From positions 1-64,000 of the forward strand of contig NZ_JAQSEA010000309.1 of assembly GCF_029946185.1 (NCBI RefSeq): a DNA stretch of 64,000 nucleotides, read 5' to 3'. Shown here in pieces: positions 51,349 through 60,539 of this stretch. The translations under genes were made by a program, and so were the position numbers. The notes under the pieces are model-generated. The model did not search any database, was not told the origin of the DNA, and worked only from the letters and a program-made list of their open reading frames with translations. Positions within the stretch are counted from its first letter, which is position 1; the number at the start of each line of letters is the position of its first letter. This stretch comes from Prosthecobacter sp. GTDB taxonomy: Bacteria > Verrucomicrobiota > Verrucomicrobiia > Verrucomicrobiales > Verrucomicrobiaceae.

Positions 51349-52814
51349 CGGGACTGACGGGAAAGCGTTGCGGGCTGGGTGTCTTTTTGCACGCCGGATT
51401 TCCACAGATGATCCAGAGCATCCGAGTACAGATCAGTCACCTCATCCACGACCTCCTGCCAGTGCTGCGGCTGCGTGCTTTCCTTCCACTCACCACGACC
51501 ACGGCCAAAATGGCATATGGCCAGGTAGGTGAGAAATGCCAGTTTGACCTGCTCCCGGAAATGCTCGCGTGACCAGCGCAGGCGTTGGTCGCTGCCGCGC
51601 ACAAGGTTGTAGCTGCGGATCAAAGCATAGGCCCCAATGCCGGAGGCCAGGCCGCCGAGCAGCGCCCCGCCGCCGAAGGTCATGCCGCCCAGTTTGAGAT
51701 CGGCGATGAGGCCACCCATCGCACCACCGGCGAAGCTGCCAAGCACGCCCCAGATGTTTTCAGAGACGGCCTGTGGCAGATGAAAATGCTCGCGCGCTAT
51801 CGCGTTCATTTCGTTACCAGCCTGACCTCTCAGGCCATGGGCTTCAATCAGGTTGTTGGTTGTCTGTTCGGTGCGGTCCGCGAGTTGGGTGGCCAGTTTT
51901 TGCCGCGCCTCGTTGTACTCGCGGTTCAGGTCATCGCGCTGCCATCCAACACGCTCAAGCAGCGTTTCCGAGCGCACATCCACGCCGTCAAACAGCGCTG
52001 CCGTTAGCTGTTCTGAGATCAGACGCACGGAGGATTGAAACACGTCCACATTGCGCTGTGCCCAGGCACGCTTGATCTGCTGGAAGGTCGGGATCTTGGA
52101 GCCCTGCATCAGGGGGGCCAGCGAGTCCATGAGGATGTCCTCCTGCACCCAGCAGCGGGCAAAGGCGTCCAGCGTCAGCACTTCGCGAACGATCTCAAAC
52201 TGCTGTAGATGCGCCCGCCAGGTTTCCAGTTCCACAGCCTCCATGGCTGGACTGCCCGACAGACCGGTTTGATTCAGCAGCACGACCACGGGTTTTTCCA
52301 CCCAGCCGAGGATTTCCATCTCAGGTCGGATGTAGGCGGCGGCCTCTGGCGGTTCGGCGGCATTGACGAGATACAGCACCACGTCCGCTTCATCGCGCAC
52401 ATTTTTCAGCGCCTGCTGGCTGCACCACAAGGGGCGGTCGGTGATGCGGTCCCAGGTCTGTGAGAGAAACCAAAGCACAGGACTGCTCTCACGCTGCAGG
52501 CGCTTCATCAGCCGCGCACTGTCGCCGAAGCCCGGGGTATCCCACAGCCGCAGCATGAAGCCTCCTGTTTCCAGCAGGGTGTGTGATTCATTGAACAGCG
52601 TGACGTGCGGTGCATCCCGCACCTCGCCTACATCACGGCGCAGCAGCGTGCGGGCCAGCGTCGTCTTGCCCGCATTCGTGTGCGAAATGAGGCTCAGCGT
52701 GACGATGTCTGACGCATCGCGCACGTTCAGCTCCGCCGCCTGTTTGTCAGGCGGGCTGGCGGTTTTGGTTCTGGAGAAAAGAGCGGGCACGAGAAACGAA
52801 AACTTCATGAACAT
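51270..52814 (-). CDS. DUF3482-type dynamin-like GTPase
   Basis: 514 residues. G1 SHTNAGKTTLART, G3 LRLWDTPGFGDSA and G4-like LLNQTG (in place of NKxD) mark the GTPase domain. The C-terminal half has a coiled region (LNREYNEARQKLATQLADR) and a glycine-rich hydrophobic membrane-insertion segment (GSFAGGAMGGLIADLKLGG, GGGALLGGLASGIGAYALI). The preceding DUF2868 gene ends at the same base where this gene starts (TAATG). Such pairs are known in proteobacteria, but their function is not established. Confidence 0.82.
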   Translation of the reverse strand: MFMKFSFLVPALFSRTKTASPPDKQAAELNVRDASDIVTLSLISHTNAGKTTLARTLLRRDVGEVRDAPHVTLFNESHTLLETGGFMLRLWDTPGFGDSARLMKRLQRESSPVLWFLSQTWDRITDRPLWCSQQALKNVRDEADVVLYLVNAAEPPEAAAYIRPEMEILGWVEKPVVVLLNQTGLSGSPAMEAVELETWRAHLQQFEIVREVLTLDAFARCWVQEDILMDSLAPLMQGSKIPTFQQIKRAWAQRNVDVFQSSVRLISEQLTAALFDGVDVRSETLLERVGWQRDDLNREYNEARQKLATQLADRTEQTTNNLIEAHGLRGQAGNEMNAIAREHFHLPQAVSENIWGVLGSFAGGAMGGLIADLKLGGMTFGGGALLGGLASGIGAYALIRSYNLVRGSDQRLRWSREHFREQVKLAFLTYLAICHFGRGRGEWKESTQPQHWQEVVDEVTDLYSDALDHLWKSGVQKDTQPATLSRQSRQLTGDCMVALLERLYPGVEPDSWRA

Positions 52815-54298
52815 TACGATACAGGAGGCTTTACGCGTGTGGATTCTTTGCGCACGGCCACAATCACGTCAGAGGCCAGTCCTTCGACCATCTGCGACCA
52901 CAATTGCTCGCGGCCGGCGATTTTTTCCGGAGACCAACGTCCCGCAAGACTCGTGCCGTCCAGCAGCACAATGAGTTCCGGCTCGGCATGCTTCGTGAGC
53001 AGACGCTGGCGTACATCGGACACCAAGCGCCGCTGCACCTCGGCCTCGGGGGTGGTGGCCATGTTGAAGAGCATCACCAGATTCGCGCACACGGGCTGCC
53101 AGCCGGCGGCAAACTCGTCCTCCTCCCCGGCCGGAATGCGCAGATACTCCGCACGCGCCATGCCGCCGAAACGCTCCCTCAGGCCACGATCCCACACCTC
53201 GCGATGCGTGGCCGTGGGCTCGATGGCATGCACGAGCACCTGGATGCGCTCGCTGCCGCCTTCCACTGCACGCAGCAGGGTGCGCAGGTAGCCGCCCCAC
53301 TGCAACGCACGGGCCGGTTGTGAGATGACGCGGCAGCAGCGCGCCGCGCCCAGTCCCGCCAGCAAGAGGCGCGGCAGCACGATCAAGACCAGCAGCGTGC
53401 CTGCGTACAAATGAATCCATGGCAGTGCAGGAGCCGGTTTCTCCACCTTGCCCGAAGTCCGATGCATGCCCGCGATCTGGTCCAGCGGCACGGGCACGCG
53501 CAGAACCTTTGAGGCCGGTTTGAACAAGGTCTCAAAAAACGCCTTGGCCTCGCTCTCGCCCAGCAGCGTACTTTCCCACACCGCACGGTACTCATGAGAC
53601 CAGCCACGGGCGTACAGGGCCGCCGCGCCGCCGATGGCCAGCAATGCCGCCGCTACATGCAGCCACATCCGCAGTCGCATCTGCAAGCGCCTCCAGGCCA
53701 GAGGCCACGCAAGTTCTTCAAACCGCGTCCGCACTGTTTCAGCCACACCGCTGCCGACCTCTTTGGAGGCTTTGCCCATTCGTGAGATGCCATGCGCGAG
53801 AAACTCAGCCACCCAGCCGCCGCGTCCCGCCACGGCGGAGGTCGGGATCAGCTCGTAGAGCACGCCCAAGACGATCACCACCGCATTCCATGCCAGCAAC
53901 CCCACCAGCGGCAGTGCCAGCAGATTGAATTCGCCCGCCTGCCCCAGGTCTGTAAACCAGTAGCCTGTGAGCAGCGCCAAGGCCCAGCCGACCAGTGCCC
54001 AGGACCAGCGCCCCTGCGGCACACACAGCAGGTCCAGCACGCGGATCAATTCGCCACGCCAGCCCACGGCCTCGCGTTCCAGCCACTCGGCGCGTTTGTC
54101 CAGAAACGACTCCGAACGCTCCTCCAGCAGATCCCCGGTGATCTCCTCAGAGGTCAGCCCGGCCCGCGTGTGGGCTGTGGCTTCGCGACGACGCTCCGCA
54201 TTGACGAGAACGCCATCGGTGTCGCCTTCTTCGAGTGCGCGCCATTTCAGCACGCGCTGCCAGTCATTCCAATCCATTCGGGGGGTGATTTTTGGCAC
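52814..54298 (-). CDS. DUF2868-type membrane protein, partner of the GTPase
   Basis: 494 residues with two pairs of membrane helices: WSWALVGWALALLTGYWF with ALPLVGLLAWNAVVIVLG, and LHVAAALLAIGGAAALYA with YAGTLLVLIVLPRLLLAG. A cytoplasmic N-terminus and a C-terminal soluble domain (VLVHAIEPTATHREVWDR, LIVLLDGTSLAGRWSPEK) match DUF2868. Start at ATG 54298. The overlap with the GTPase gene shows they are translated together. Confidence 0.8.
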   Translation of the reverse strand: MPKITPRMDWNDWQRVLKWRALEEGDTDGVLVNAERRREATAHTRAGLTSEEITGDLLEERSESFLDKRAEWLEREAVGWRGELIRVLDLLCVPQGRWSWALVGWALALLTGYWFTDLGQAGEFNLLALPLVGLLAWNAVVIVLGVLYELIPTSAVAGRGGWVAEFLAHGISRMGKASKEVGSGVAETVRTRFEELAWPLAWRRLQMRLRMWLHVAAALLAIGGAAALYARGWSHEYRAVWESTLLGESEAKAFFETLFKPASKVLRVPVPLDQIAGMHRTSGKVEKPAPALPWIHLYAGTLLVLIVLPRLLLAGLGAARCCRVISQPARALQWGGYLRTLLRAVEGGSERIQVLVHAIEPTATHREVWDRGLRERFGGMARAEYLRIPAGEEDEFAAGWQPVCANLVMLFNMATTPEAEVQRRLVSDVRQRLLTKHAEPELIVLLDGTSLAGRWSPEKIAGREQLWSQMVEGLASDVIVAVRKESTRVKPPVS

Positions 54299-54340
54299 AC
54301 TAAGCGCAGCTTCGGCCGGATTCCAATCCCACAGTTAAAA

Positions 54341-54991
54341 TCATCCCTGCGATTCCATCTCCAGCCGACCTGCCACCATGCGCAGGTGCAGGGTTCCGAG
54401 CGCGGCGGCCTCGCTGCTGGAGTGGGTGACGTGCAAAACGGTCAGCGCATGCTCAGACTGCAAGCGCTGAAGCAAGGAAACAGCCTCAGCCCGCATGCTT
54501 TCATCCAGCGCGGAGAGGGGTTCGTCGAGCAAGAGCAGCTTGGGCTGCGCCGCCAGAGCACGAGCGAGGGCCACGCGCTGCTTTTCGCCGCCGGAAAGCA
54601 TGTCTGGCAGGCGATCCAGCAACGGGGCGATGCCAAACTGCTCGGCGAGACGGTTCACGCGTAGCTTAAGTTCCTCAGGGGCCATTCCGCGCAGTTTTGG
54701 GGCGAAACCGATCTGCTCCCGCACTCGCAATCCCGGGAACAGCGCCAGATCCTGAGGCACGTAGCCGACGCCGCGCTCACGCGGTTCCAGATCGGTCACG
54801 TCCACGCCATCCAGCAGCACGCGCCCGGAGGTCGGCTTGCGCAGGCCGCAGAGGATTTCCAGCAGAGTGGTTTTGCCGCAGCCGGTCGATCCCATCAGCA
54901 CCGCATAGGTGTTGGCGGGAATTGCCACGGTCACGTTCTCCAAGATGGTGCGGCCAGAAACTTTCCAAGTGAGTTGTTCGAGCTGGATCAT
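54341..54991 (-). CDS. ModC/CysA-like ABC transporter ATPase
   Basis: 216 residues from ATG 54991 (MIQLEQLTWKVSGRTILENV). Walker A GSTGCGKTT, signature LSGGEKQRVALARAL and Walker B LLLLDEPLSALDE are complete. It lacks the C-terminal regulatory (TOBE) domain of ModC. It overlaps the permease stop by four bases. The partner permease is of the molybdate/tungstate/sulfate type. Confidence 0.9.
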   Translation of the reverse strand: MIQLEQLTWKVSGRTILENVTVAIPANTYAVLMGSTGCGKTTLLEILCGLRKPTSGRVLLDGVDVTDLEPRERGVGYVPQDLALFPGLRVREQIGFAPKLRGMAPEELKLRVNRLAEQFGIAPLLDRLPDMLSGGEKQRVALARALAAQPKLLLLDEPLSALDESMRAEAVSLLQRLQSEHALTVLHVTHSSSEAAALGTLHLRMVAGRLEMESQG

Positions 54992-55770
54992 ACTTTTTCC
55001 CCCGTGGCACGCACCGCCACCAGCACCAGCACGGCCAGCAGCACCATGAACAAACTTACCGCCACGGCGGCTTCGAGATTTCCCACGCTGAGTTCCAGCC
55101 AGACCGTCGTCGGCAGCACCTCCGTCTTCATGCGTGTGGCACCAGCAAAGACGAGGATCGGCCCGAATTCCCCCAGACTGCGAGCCCAGGCGATGCAAAA
55201 CGCCGCCACCATGCCCCGCCGTGCCGCCGGCAGCGCCACATGCCACAGTGCCTGGAATCGTGTGCAGCCCAGGGTCAGAGCCACGTCTTCAGGACGCGCC
55301 GAAAGATGCTGAAATGTGCCGCGCATGGTGCGGATGGCGAAAGCCGCGGCCACGACGAATTGCGCGAGCACCACGCCACTGACTTGATAGGTGAAGGGAA
55401 TCGCCATCTCGATCACCTTGCCGATCTTCGTCTGGAAAAAGATCAGCAGGCACAGTCCGACCACCAGGGGTGGCAGGATGATGGGAATATCCAGCGCAGC
55501 ATCCAGCCACGACTTGCCGCGAAACTCCAGCCGTGTCATCAAATACCCCACCGGCACCGCCAGCAGCAGCGCAAAGCCCGCCGCGAGCGAGCAGGTCACC
55601 AAGCTCAAGAAAGTCGCATGCCGGATCTCCGGCGACCGCAGCACCTGCAGCCAGGAGTCTGTCGTGCTGTACATCGCTGTGGCTCCGAGCAGCAGCGCCC
55701 AGAAGACCAAATAAACCGCCGTGATCAACGCCAGAACCAGCCAGCAGAGATTGGAACGGTTCAGGCGCAT
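54988..55770 (-). CDS. ModB-like ABC transporter permease
   Basis: 260 residues with about six helices, including VYLVFWALLLGATAMYST and LVTCSLAAGFALLLAVPVGY, and the EAA loop TLGCTRFQALWHVALPAARR, then GEFGPILVFAGATRMKTEVL. This is the molybdate/tungstate or sulfate permease type. No substrate-binding protein gene lies next to the pair; the following gene upstream is obgE. The binding protein must be elsewhere. Start at ATG 55770. Confidence 0.88.
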   Translation of the reverse strand: MRLNRSNLCWLVLALITAVYLVFWALLLGATAMYSTTDSWLQVLRSPEIRHATFLSLVTCSLAAGFALLLAVPVGYLMTRLEFRGKSWLDAALDIPIILPPLVVGLCLLIFFQTKIGKVIEMAIPFTYQVSGVVLAQFVVAAAFAIRTMRGTFQHLSARPEDVALTLGCTRFQALWHVALPAARRGMVAAFCIAWARSLGEFGPILVFAGATRMKTEVLPTTVWLELSVGNLEAAVAVSLFMVLLAVLVLVAVRATGEKV

Positions 55771-55776
55771 GACAGA

Positions 55777-56814
55777 TCACCAATCCACGTCCAGCCCGAT
55801 TTTCTCGTCGAGCCACTTGCGGAGCTTGTCGAGGCCTTCGCCGGTTTCGGCGGAGACGGGGTGGACTTTGATGCGTTTGAAGCGCTCCTTGAAGTGAACA
55901 AGGTTTTCCTGGCTTTCAGGCAAATCAATCTTGTTGGCGATGATGCACCAAGGGCGCTTGGCCAGTTCTTCCGAGTAGAGTGAGACCTCTTTGCGCACGA
56001 TTTCGAGATCCGAGACAGGATCACGGCCTTCGGTGCCTGCGGTATCGACGACGAAGAGCAGCACACGGCAGCGCATGATGTGGCGCAGGAAATCATGGCC
56101 CAGGCCGATGTTTTCGTGCGCGCCTTCGATGAGGCCGGGAATGTCCGCCAAAGTGCCGCGGCGATTGGGACCGAACTCGATGACGCCGACCATCGGCTGC
56201 AGCGTGGTGAAAGGATAATTGGCGATCTTGGGCTTCGCAGCGCTGAGTTTGGAGAGCAGCGTGGATTTGCCTGCATTCGGCGCGCCGACGAATCCGGCAT
56301 CAGCGATGGAGCGCATCTCAAAGTGAAATTCGCCTTCTTCGCCGGGGGTGCCGGGAACGAATTCACGCGGGGCCTGGTGCGTGGAGGTTTTGAAATGCAC
56401 GTTCCCCTTCCCGCCTTTGCCGCCTTTGCAGAGCACGTAGGTGGAATTGGTCTCGGTCAGGTCGGCCACGGGCTCGTAGCGTGTGACAAGTTCGTCGGTT
56501 TCGTTGTCGTATTCCTGAATGACGCGGCTGATCAGCGTGCCCGGGGGGACTTTATAGACCACGTCTTTGCCACTGCGGCCGGTACATTGTGTGGCACCGC
56601 CTTTGGCACCGTCTTCAGCGAGGAGGCGGTTGTTGAAGACGTAATTGCGCAGGCTGTCCGTGCTGGGATCGACCAGCAGGATGAGACTGCCGCCATTCCC
56701 GCCATCGCCGCCATCAGGGCCGCCTTTGGGACGAAATTTTCCGCGGTGGAAGTGGGCACTGCCGTCGCCGCCTTTTCCGGCGCGGGCTTGGACTTTGATT
56801 TGATCGACAAACAT
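55777..56814 (-). CDS. obgE: GTPase Obg/CgtA
   Basis: 345 residues. The N-terminal glycine-rich Obg fold (MFVDQIKVQARAGKGGDGSA, RPKGGPDGGDGGNGGSLILL) precedes the GTPase domain with GAPNAGKSTLLSK, LADIPGLIEGAHENIGLG and IIANKIDLPE. Obg is needed for 50S ribosome assembly and stress control. It starts at ATG 56814 and ends seven bases before the permease gene. Confidence 0.96.
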   Translation of the reverse strand: MFVDQIKVQARAGKGGDGSAHFHRGKFRPKGGPDGGDGGNGGSLILLVDPSTDSLRNYVFNNRLLAEDGAKGGATQCTGRSGKDVVYKVPPGTLISRVIQEYDNETDELVTRYEPVADLTETNSTYVLCKGGKGGKGNVHFKTSTHQAPREFVPGTPGEEGEFHFEMRSIADAGFVGAPNAGKSTLLSKLSAAKPKIANYPFTTLQPMVGVIEFGPNRRGTLADIPGLIEGAHENIGLGHDFLRHIMRCRVLLFVVDTAGTEGRDPVSDLEIVRKEVSLYSEELAKRPWCIIANKIDLPESQENLVHFKERFKRIKVHPVSAETGEGLDKLRKWLDEKIGLDVDW

Positions 56815-56872
56815 GGGATTGTTCAGTTAGCCGGTGTTGGGCGTGGGAGCAAGGGCCAGCTTATGGGTGCAG

Positions 56873-58690
56873 CTACTGGGCTGCGGCCTCCTTGTCCCCG
56901 CCTGCCACCTTGGTTACAGAGGGGTAAAACAGCTGCATGGCGCGCCGGATATGCGGGCTTTTCAGGCTAGCCGCATAAATGGCGTCCGGTATTTTTCGGT
57001 GTTTGGCAAACAAATGGTAGGCGCTGAGGGCCTCAAACCCGGCATTTAGCGATCCCTCCATCGGCAAGTAGCTACGGCCATCGACATTGAGATTTTCGAC
57101 CATGCCCCACGGCGGAAAGTAGCTGGCCTTCTCCATGCGCTCCAGCAGGTCATAGGTCTCATTCGTCTGAGGGTGCAGCGGCGAGGACATCAGAATGTAA
57201 TGCGGGTGGATGAGCTTTTGGTCCGGCAAATCGACGCCCCCCACGTAGTAGCCGTTGCCCGCCTGATTTTCGCCCGCCGATAGCCCGTAGATGCCGTTGC
57301 GTGCCGCATTCGACTGCGGCCAACGCTTTGGAATGTAGGCACGCTGCGCCCCCAGCATGGCACGGCGCACACTGAGCCAGCGCACGCCGTCATGCGCGTC
57401 TGGCACGTCGCTGTCGAAGTCGGGATGAAACAAACTTTGCAGCTCGGTGATGAAGCCGGTGCCCTGCCAGGCCTTGCCTGGAGTGCGCATGGGGGGCGGG
57501 CGGTGGGTGGGGTCGGCGATGCCTTCCGTGAGCATGACCAAGGCCGTCTCACCACCCCAATCCTGCCAGCCATGCGGCAGGAGCGTGACGCCGTCTTCAC
57601 CAAGGCCATGGGAAATCACTCCATCCGGCAGATGCAGAAGATTGAATTCGATCCCCTGCATTTGCAGCACCAAGTCAGCCGCCACTTCGGGCACATCCAG
57701 CATGATCGCTGCCAGCAGCATGGACTGGGCATAGATCGCCGTGTCCACAGTGCTGAATTCGGTGCCGGGGTGAATGTGGTAGTTGTTTTCATGCTTGTGC
57801 ACAAAATGCGGCAGCAGGCCGTGACCCGTTTTGAGCTTCTTGATCGCCTCATGCGTGCGGGTGAGCACCCAGCGTGCGTAATCAGCCTTCACGACCCCCA
57901 GCGACTCCTGCGCCGCCGCCGCCGAAGCCAGCACATACATGCCTGTGGCGGAAACGGACTCAAACGCCCCCTCCTCAATGTGAGCGCGGTCACGTACAAA
58001 ACCGGTCTCGATGGAGTAACTGCGCGCGATCTTTGCGTAGGAGGCTAGAAAAGCATAGGTGTCCCAGGGCATCTGAGGCATCTCGATGCCGAGAAACAGG
58101 CCTGACACTTTCACTTCAGCACCAGGCTCAGCCGTCCACACGATGGTTTTTCCGTCACGCACCGCCTCAGGAGCCACCGGATAAACAAACATGCGGTATT
58201 GCGGCTCATTCACCTCGATCAACTGCGTCCAGCGCAGTTCGTCGGTGGGAGATTTAATCTCCAATTTGATCCTGCCAAGCCCGGCAGCCTTGAGCATCAC
58301 CGCCGTGACACGCGGCTGGTATCCGACAGTGACCGGCTCGGGATAGGCATGCGCAAAATCCATCACGCGGTCCGCATTCCGCGCCTGCCCGGCCAGGCTG
58401 TGCCACATGCCCGCCCATGCCTCAGGCTGCTGGCCGAGATGCACCACGATTTCGTCCGTGAGCCATTCTATCTCGTGCTCCGCCGCCCCATGAAAGCCGA
58501 AGTCCGTGCCGATGTGAGTATAAGAAGTGAATGAATTCAGCCGCTTCGTTCCAGCGAGCACCTGCTGCCCGTCTTCACGATGAATGAAATACTCCTGCAC
58601 TGGCTGCCACACACGACGTGCGGCAGGCTGAGCCATCAGCTGCGTGCCAAGCATCACAGCGACGGCTCCTATGGTTGAAAGGAGATGCAT
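56873..58690 (-). CDS. Large secreted glycoamylase-like protein
   Basis: 605 residues with a signal peptide (MHLLSTIGAVAVMLGTQLMA). A beta domain occupies the N-terminal half (VTVGYQPRVTAVMLKAAGLG, YRMFVYPVAPEAVRDGKT). The C-terminal half is helical with GIYGLSAGENQAGNGYYVGG, HPHYILMSSPLHPQTNE, YFPPWGMVENLNVDGRSYLP and YHLFAKHRKIPDAIYAASL, the pattern of glycoamylase-like (alpha/alpha)6 toroid domains. It may act on a glycan outside the cell; the catalytic residues cannot be assigned by eye. Alone, upstream of obgE. Confidence 0.6.
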   Translation of the reverse strand: MHLLSTIGAVAVMLGTQLMAQPAARRVWQPVQEYFIHREDGQQVLAGTKRLNSFTSYTHIGTDFGFHGAAEHEIEWLTDEIVVHLGQQPEAWAGMWHSLAGQARNADRVMDFAHAYPEPVTVGYQPRVTAVMLKAAGLGRIKLEIKSPTDELRWTQLIEVNEPQYRMFVYPVAPEAVRDGKTIVWTAEPGAEVKVSGLFLGIEMPQMPWDTYAFLASYAKIARSYSIETGFVRDRAHIEEGAFESVSATGMYVLASAAAAQESLGVVKADYARWVLTRTHEAIKKLKTGHGLLPHFVHKHENNYHIHPGTEFSTVDTAIYAQSMLLAAIMLDVPEVAADLVLQMQGIEFNLLHLPDGVISHGLGEDGVTLLPHGWQDWGGETALVMLTEGIADPTHRPPPMRTPGKAWQGTGFITELQSLFHPDFDSDVPDAHDGVRWLSVRRAMLGAQRAYIPKRWPQSNAARNGIYGLSAGENQAGNGYYVGGVDLPDQKLIHPHYILMSSPLHPQTNETYDLLERMEKASYFPPWGMVENLNVDGRSYLPMEGSLNAGFEALSAYHLFAKHRKIPDAIYAASLKSPHIRRAMQLFYPSVTKVAGGDKEAAAQ

Positions 58691-58764
58691 GAAGCATTTA
58701 CGTTAGTGGCAAACCTTTGGATTTACCACCTTTGCAGCCTGCAAATTTAATCCTCCCACTTCAA

Positions 58765-59886
58765 TCAGCGCTCGTCGATCGGCACCACCTTCTGGCCATA
58801 CGGCCTGCCGACGTAGGCGCTGAGCGGGCGGAAGAGGCGGTTTTCGCTCCACTGCTCCAGCACATGGGCGGTCCAGCCGCTCATGCGGGCGATGGCGAAG
58901 ATCGGTGTGAAGAGATCCGTTGGAATGCCCAGGCTGTAGTAAACGGTGGCACTGTAGAAATCGACGTTGGCATTGAGGCCCTTCTGCTCGCGCATGATCT
59001 CGGCGATGCGCTCGGACATCTGGATCCACTTGGATTCGCCAAGCTGGCTGGTGAGCTGGATGGCCATCTCACGCAGGTGCGGAGCGCGGGGATCGAGAAC
59101 CTTGTACACGCGGTGGCCGATGCCCATGATTTTCTTCTTCTGTGCGAGGGCGTCGGCGACCCAGGCGTCCACCTTGTCAGGGGAGCCGATTTCTTCGAGC
59201 ATGTGGATCACGCCTTCATTGGCACCGCCGTGCAGGGGGCCTTTGAGCGCTCCGATGGCGGCGCTGATGGCCGAAAACATGTCGCTCAGCGTCGAAGCCA
59301 CGACACGGGCGGTGAAGGTGGAGGCATTGAAACCGTGCTCGGCATGCAGGATGTAGGCGATGTCGAGGGTCTTTTCAGCTTCCTTGCTCGGCACTTCGCC
59401 GTTCATCAGATAGAGGAAGTGGGCGGCTTCGCTGAGGTCCTTGCGCACGGGCGGCAGTTCGAGCCCGTGACGTGCACGGTGGAAGTAGGCTGCAATCACG
59501 CCGATCTGTGAAGTGAGGCGGATGGCGTTGGCCATATTTTCGCTGACCTCGAGGTCGTAACGGCTCAAATCATAACACCCGAGCATGGAGACAGCCGTGC
59601 GCATGATGTCGATGGGCTTGGCGGTCTTTGGGGCGGCTTTGAGGAAGTCGATGACACCTTGGGGCAGCTCACGCTCGGCACGCAGCGCCGTAGTCAGCTT
59701 GTTGAGCTCGGTGCGATTGGGGAGTTTGTTGTAGTAAAGAAGGTAAACAACCTCTTCATAGCTGACTTTGACGAGCTCATTGATGTCGTAACCACAATAA
59801 AACAAGATGCCTTCCGCACCGTTCACCTCCCCGAGACGGGTTTCAGCAGCAACGATTCCTTCGAGACCTTTGGATACTACAGACAT
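58765..59886 (-). CDS. gltA: Citrate synthase
   Basis: 373 residues with all core motifs: ILHAEHGFNASTFTARV (catalytic histidine), GPLHGGANEGVIHMLEE, MGIGHRVYKVLDPRAPHLRE and VDFYSATVYYSLGIP with the catalytic aspartate. Short form, in the size range of the dimeric Gram-positive or archaeal type. Catalyses condensation of acetyl-CoA and oxaloacetate. Starts at ATG 59886; divergent from the phosphatase gene. Confidence 0.95.
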   Translation of the reverse strand: MSVVSKGLEGIVAAETRLGEVNGAEGILFYCGYDINELVKVSYEEVVYLLYYNKLPNRTELNKLTTALRAERELPQGVIDFLKAAPKTAKPIDIMRTAVSMLGCYDLSRYDLEVSENMANAIRLTSQIGVIAAYFHRARHGLELPPVRKDLSEAAHFLYLMNGEVPSKEAEKTLDIAYILHAEHGFNASTFTARVVASTLSDMFSAISAAIGALKGPLHGGANEGVIHMLEEIGSPDKVDAWVADALAQKKKIMGIGHRVYKVLDPRAPHLREMAIQLTSQLGESKWIQMSERIAEIMREQKGLNANVDFYSATVYYSLGIPTDLFTPIFAIARMSGWTAHVLEQWSENRLFRPLSAYVGRPYGQKVVPIDER

Positions 59887-59983
59887 GGGCGTGGACGTGT
59901 GGGGTTTTGGTTTTGATAGCAGATAGCGTGCTCAAACTACGCCTCAACCAAAGACTCAATTACAGAGAAAGAAATCTTCCGAG

Positions 59984-60010
59984 AGGGGATGTCTGTCCCC
60001 CGCAGACAGG
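59984..60010. repeat. Short hairpin in the leader of the phosphatase gene
   Basis: TGTCTG (around 59988-59993) pairs with CAGACA (around 60001-60006) around TCCCCCG. Its arms resemble those of the dispersed GACAGACA/TGTCTGTC hairpins seen after the kinase gene and at 7068. Located about 50 bases before the ATG at 60057. Confidence 0.4.
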
Positions 60011-60056
60011 AGAGGGTTTTGTTTGTGAACAGGGCTTCACTGGTCTAGCAGCACCG

Positions 60057-60539
60057 ATGGCCACCCCTTATCGCCTCCTTTTTGTCTGCCTGGGCAACAT
60101 CTGCCGTTCTCCTGCGGCAGAGGGCGTCATGAGATCGTTAGTTGAAACTAAAGGATTGACTGATCGAATCTCGATCCGCTCGGCTGGCACAGGTGGCTGG
60201 CACGCAGGGAAGCTGCCGGATCAAAGGATGCGCACAGCTGCGCAAAACCGAGGCCATGACCTCAGCAGCCGCGCCCGGCAAATCACCGAAAACGATTTGC
60301 GGGACTACGATCTCGTCCTCGTCATGGACCAGCTAAATCTGCGCGACGTGCGGACCTATGACAGCGGCTCCCAGTTCGGCGCAAAAATCCGCCTGTTCTG
60401 CGAATTCTGCACCGAGCATCAGGAAAGCGAAGTGCCAGATCCCTACTACGGCGGCGAGCAGGGCTTCGAACTCGTGCTGGATCTGCTCGAAGATGGCTGC
60501 CGCGGGGTGCTGGCGCACATTTCCTCAACCCTCGCGTAA
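60057..60539 (+). CDS. Low-molecular-weight protein tyrosine phosphatase
   Basis: 160 residues from ATG 60057 (MATPYRLLFVCLGNICRSPA). The P-loop CLGNICR (C-x5-R) with nucleophilic cysteine and the acid loop VPDPYYGGEQGF are complete. Acts on phosphotyrosine or aryl phosphates; a partner kinase is not encoded nearby. The upstream open frame to 59907 crosses a hairpin repeat and is not used. The gene ends overlapping the convergent FAD oxidoreductase gene by 15 bases. Confidence 0.92.
   Translation: MATPYRLLFVCLGNICRSPAAEGVMRSLVETKGLTDRISIRSAGTGGWHAGKLPDQRMRTAAQNRGHDLSSRARQITENDLRDYDLVLVMDQLNLRDVRTYDSGSQFGAKIRLFCEFCTEHQESEVPDPYYGGEQGFELVLDLLEDGCRGVLAHISSTLA

Noticed and set aside
54992-55246. 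N-terminal extension of the ABC ATPase by 85 residues
   Set aside because: It overlaps the permease gene in another frame and is Gly/Ala/His-rich; the ATG at 54991 starts the standard ATPase fold.
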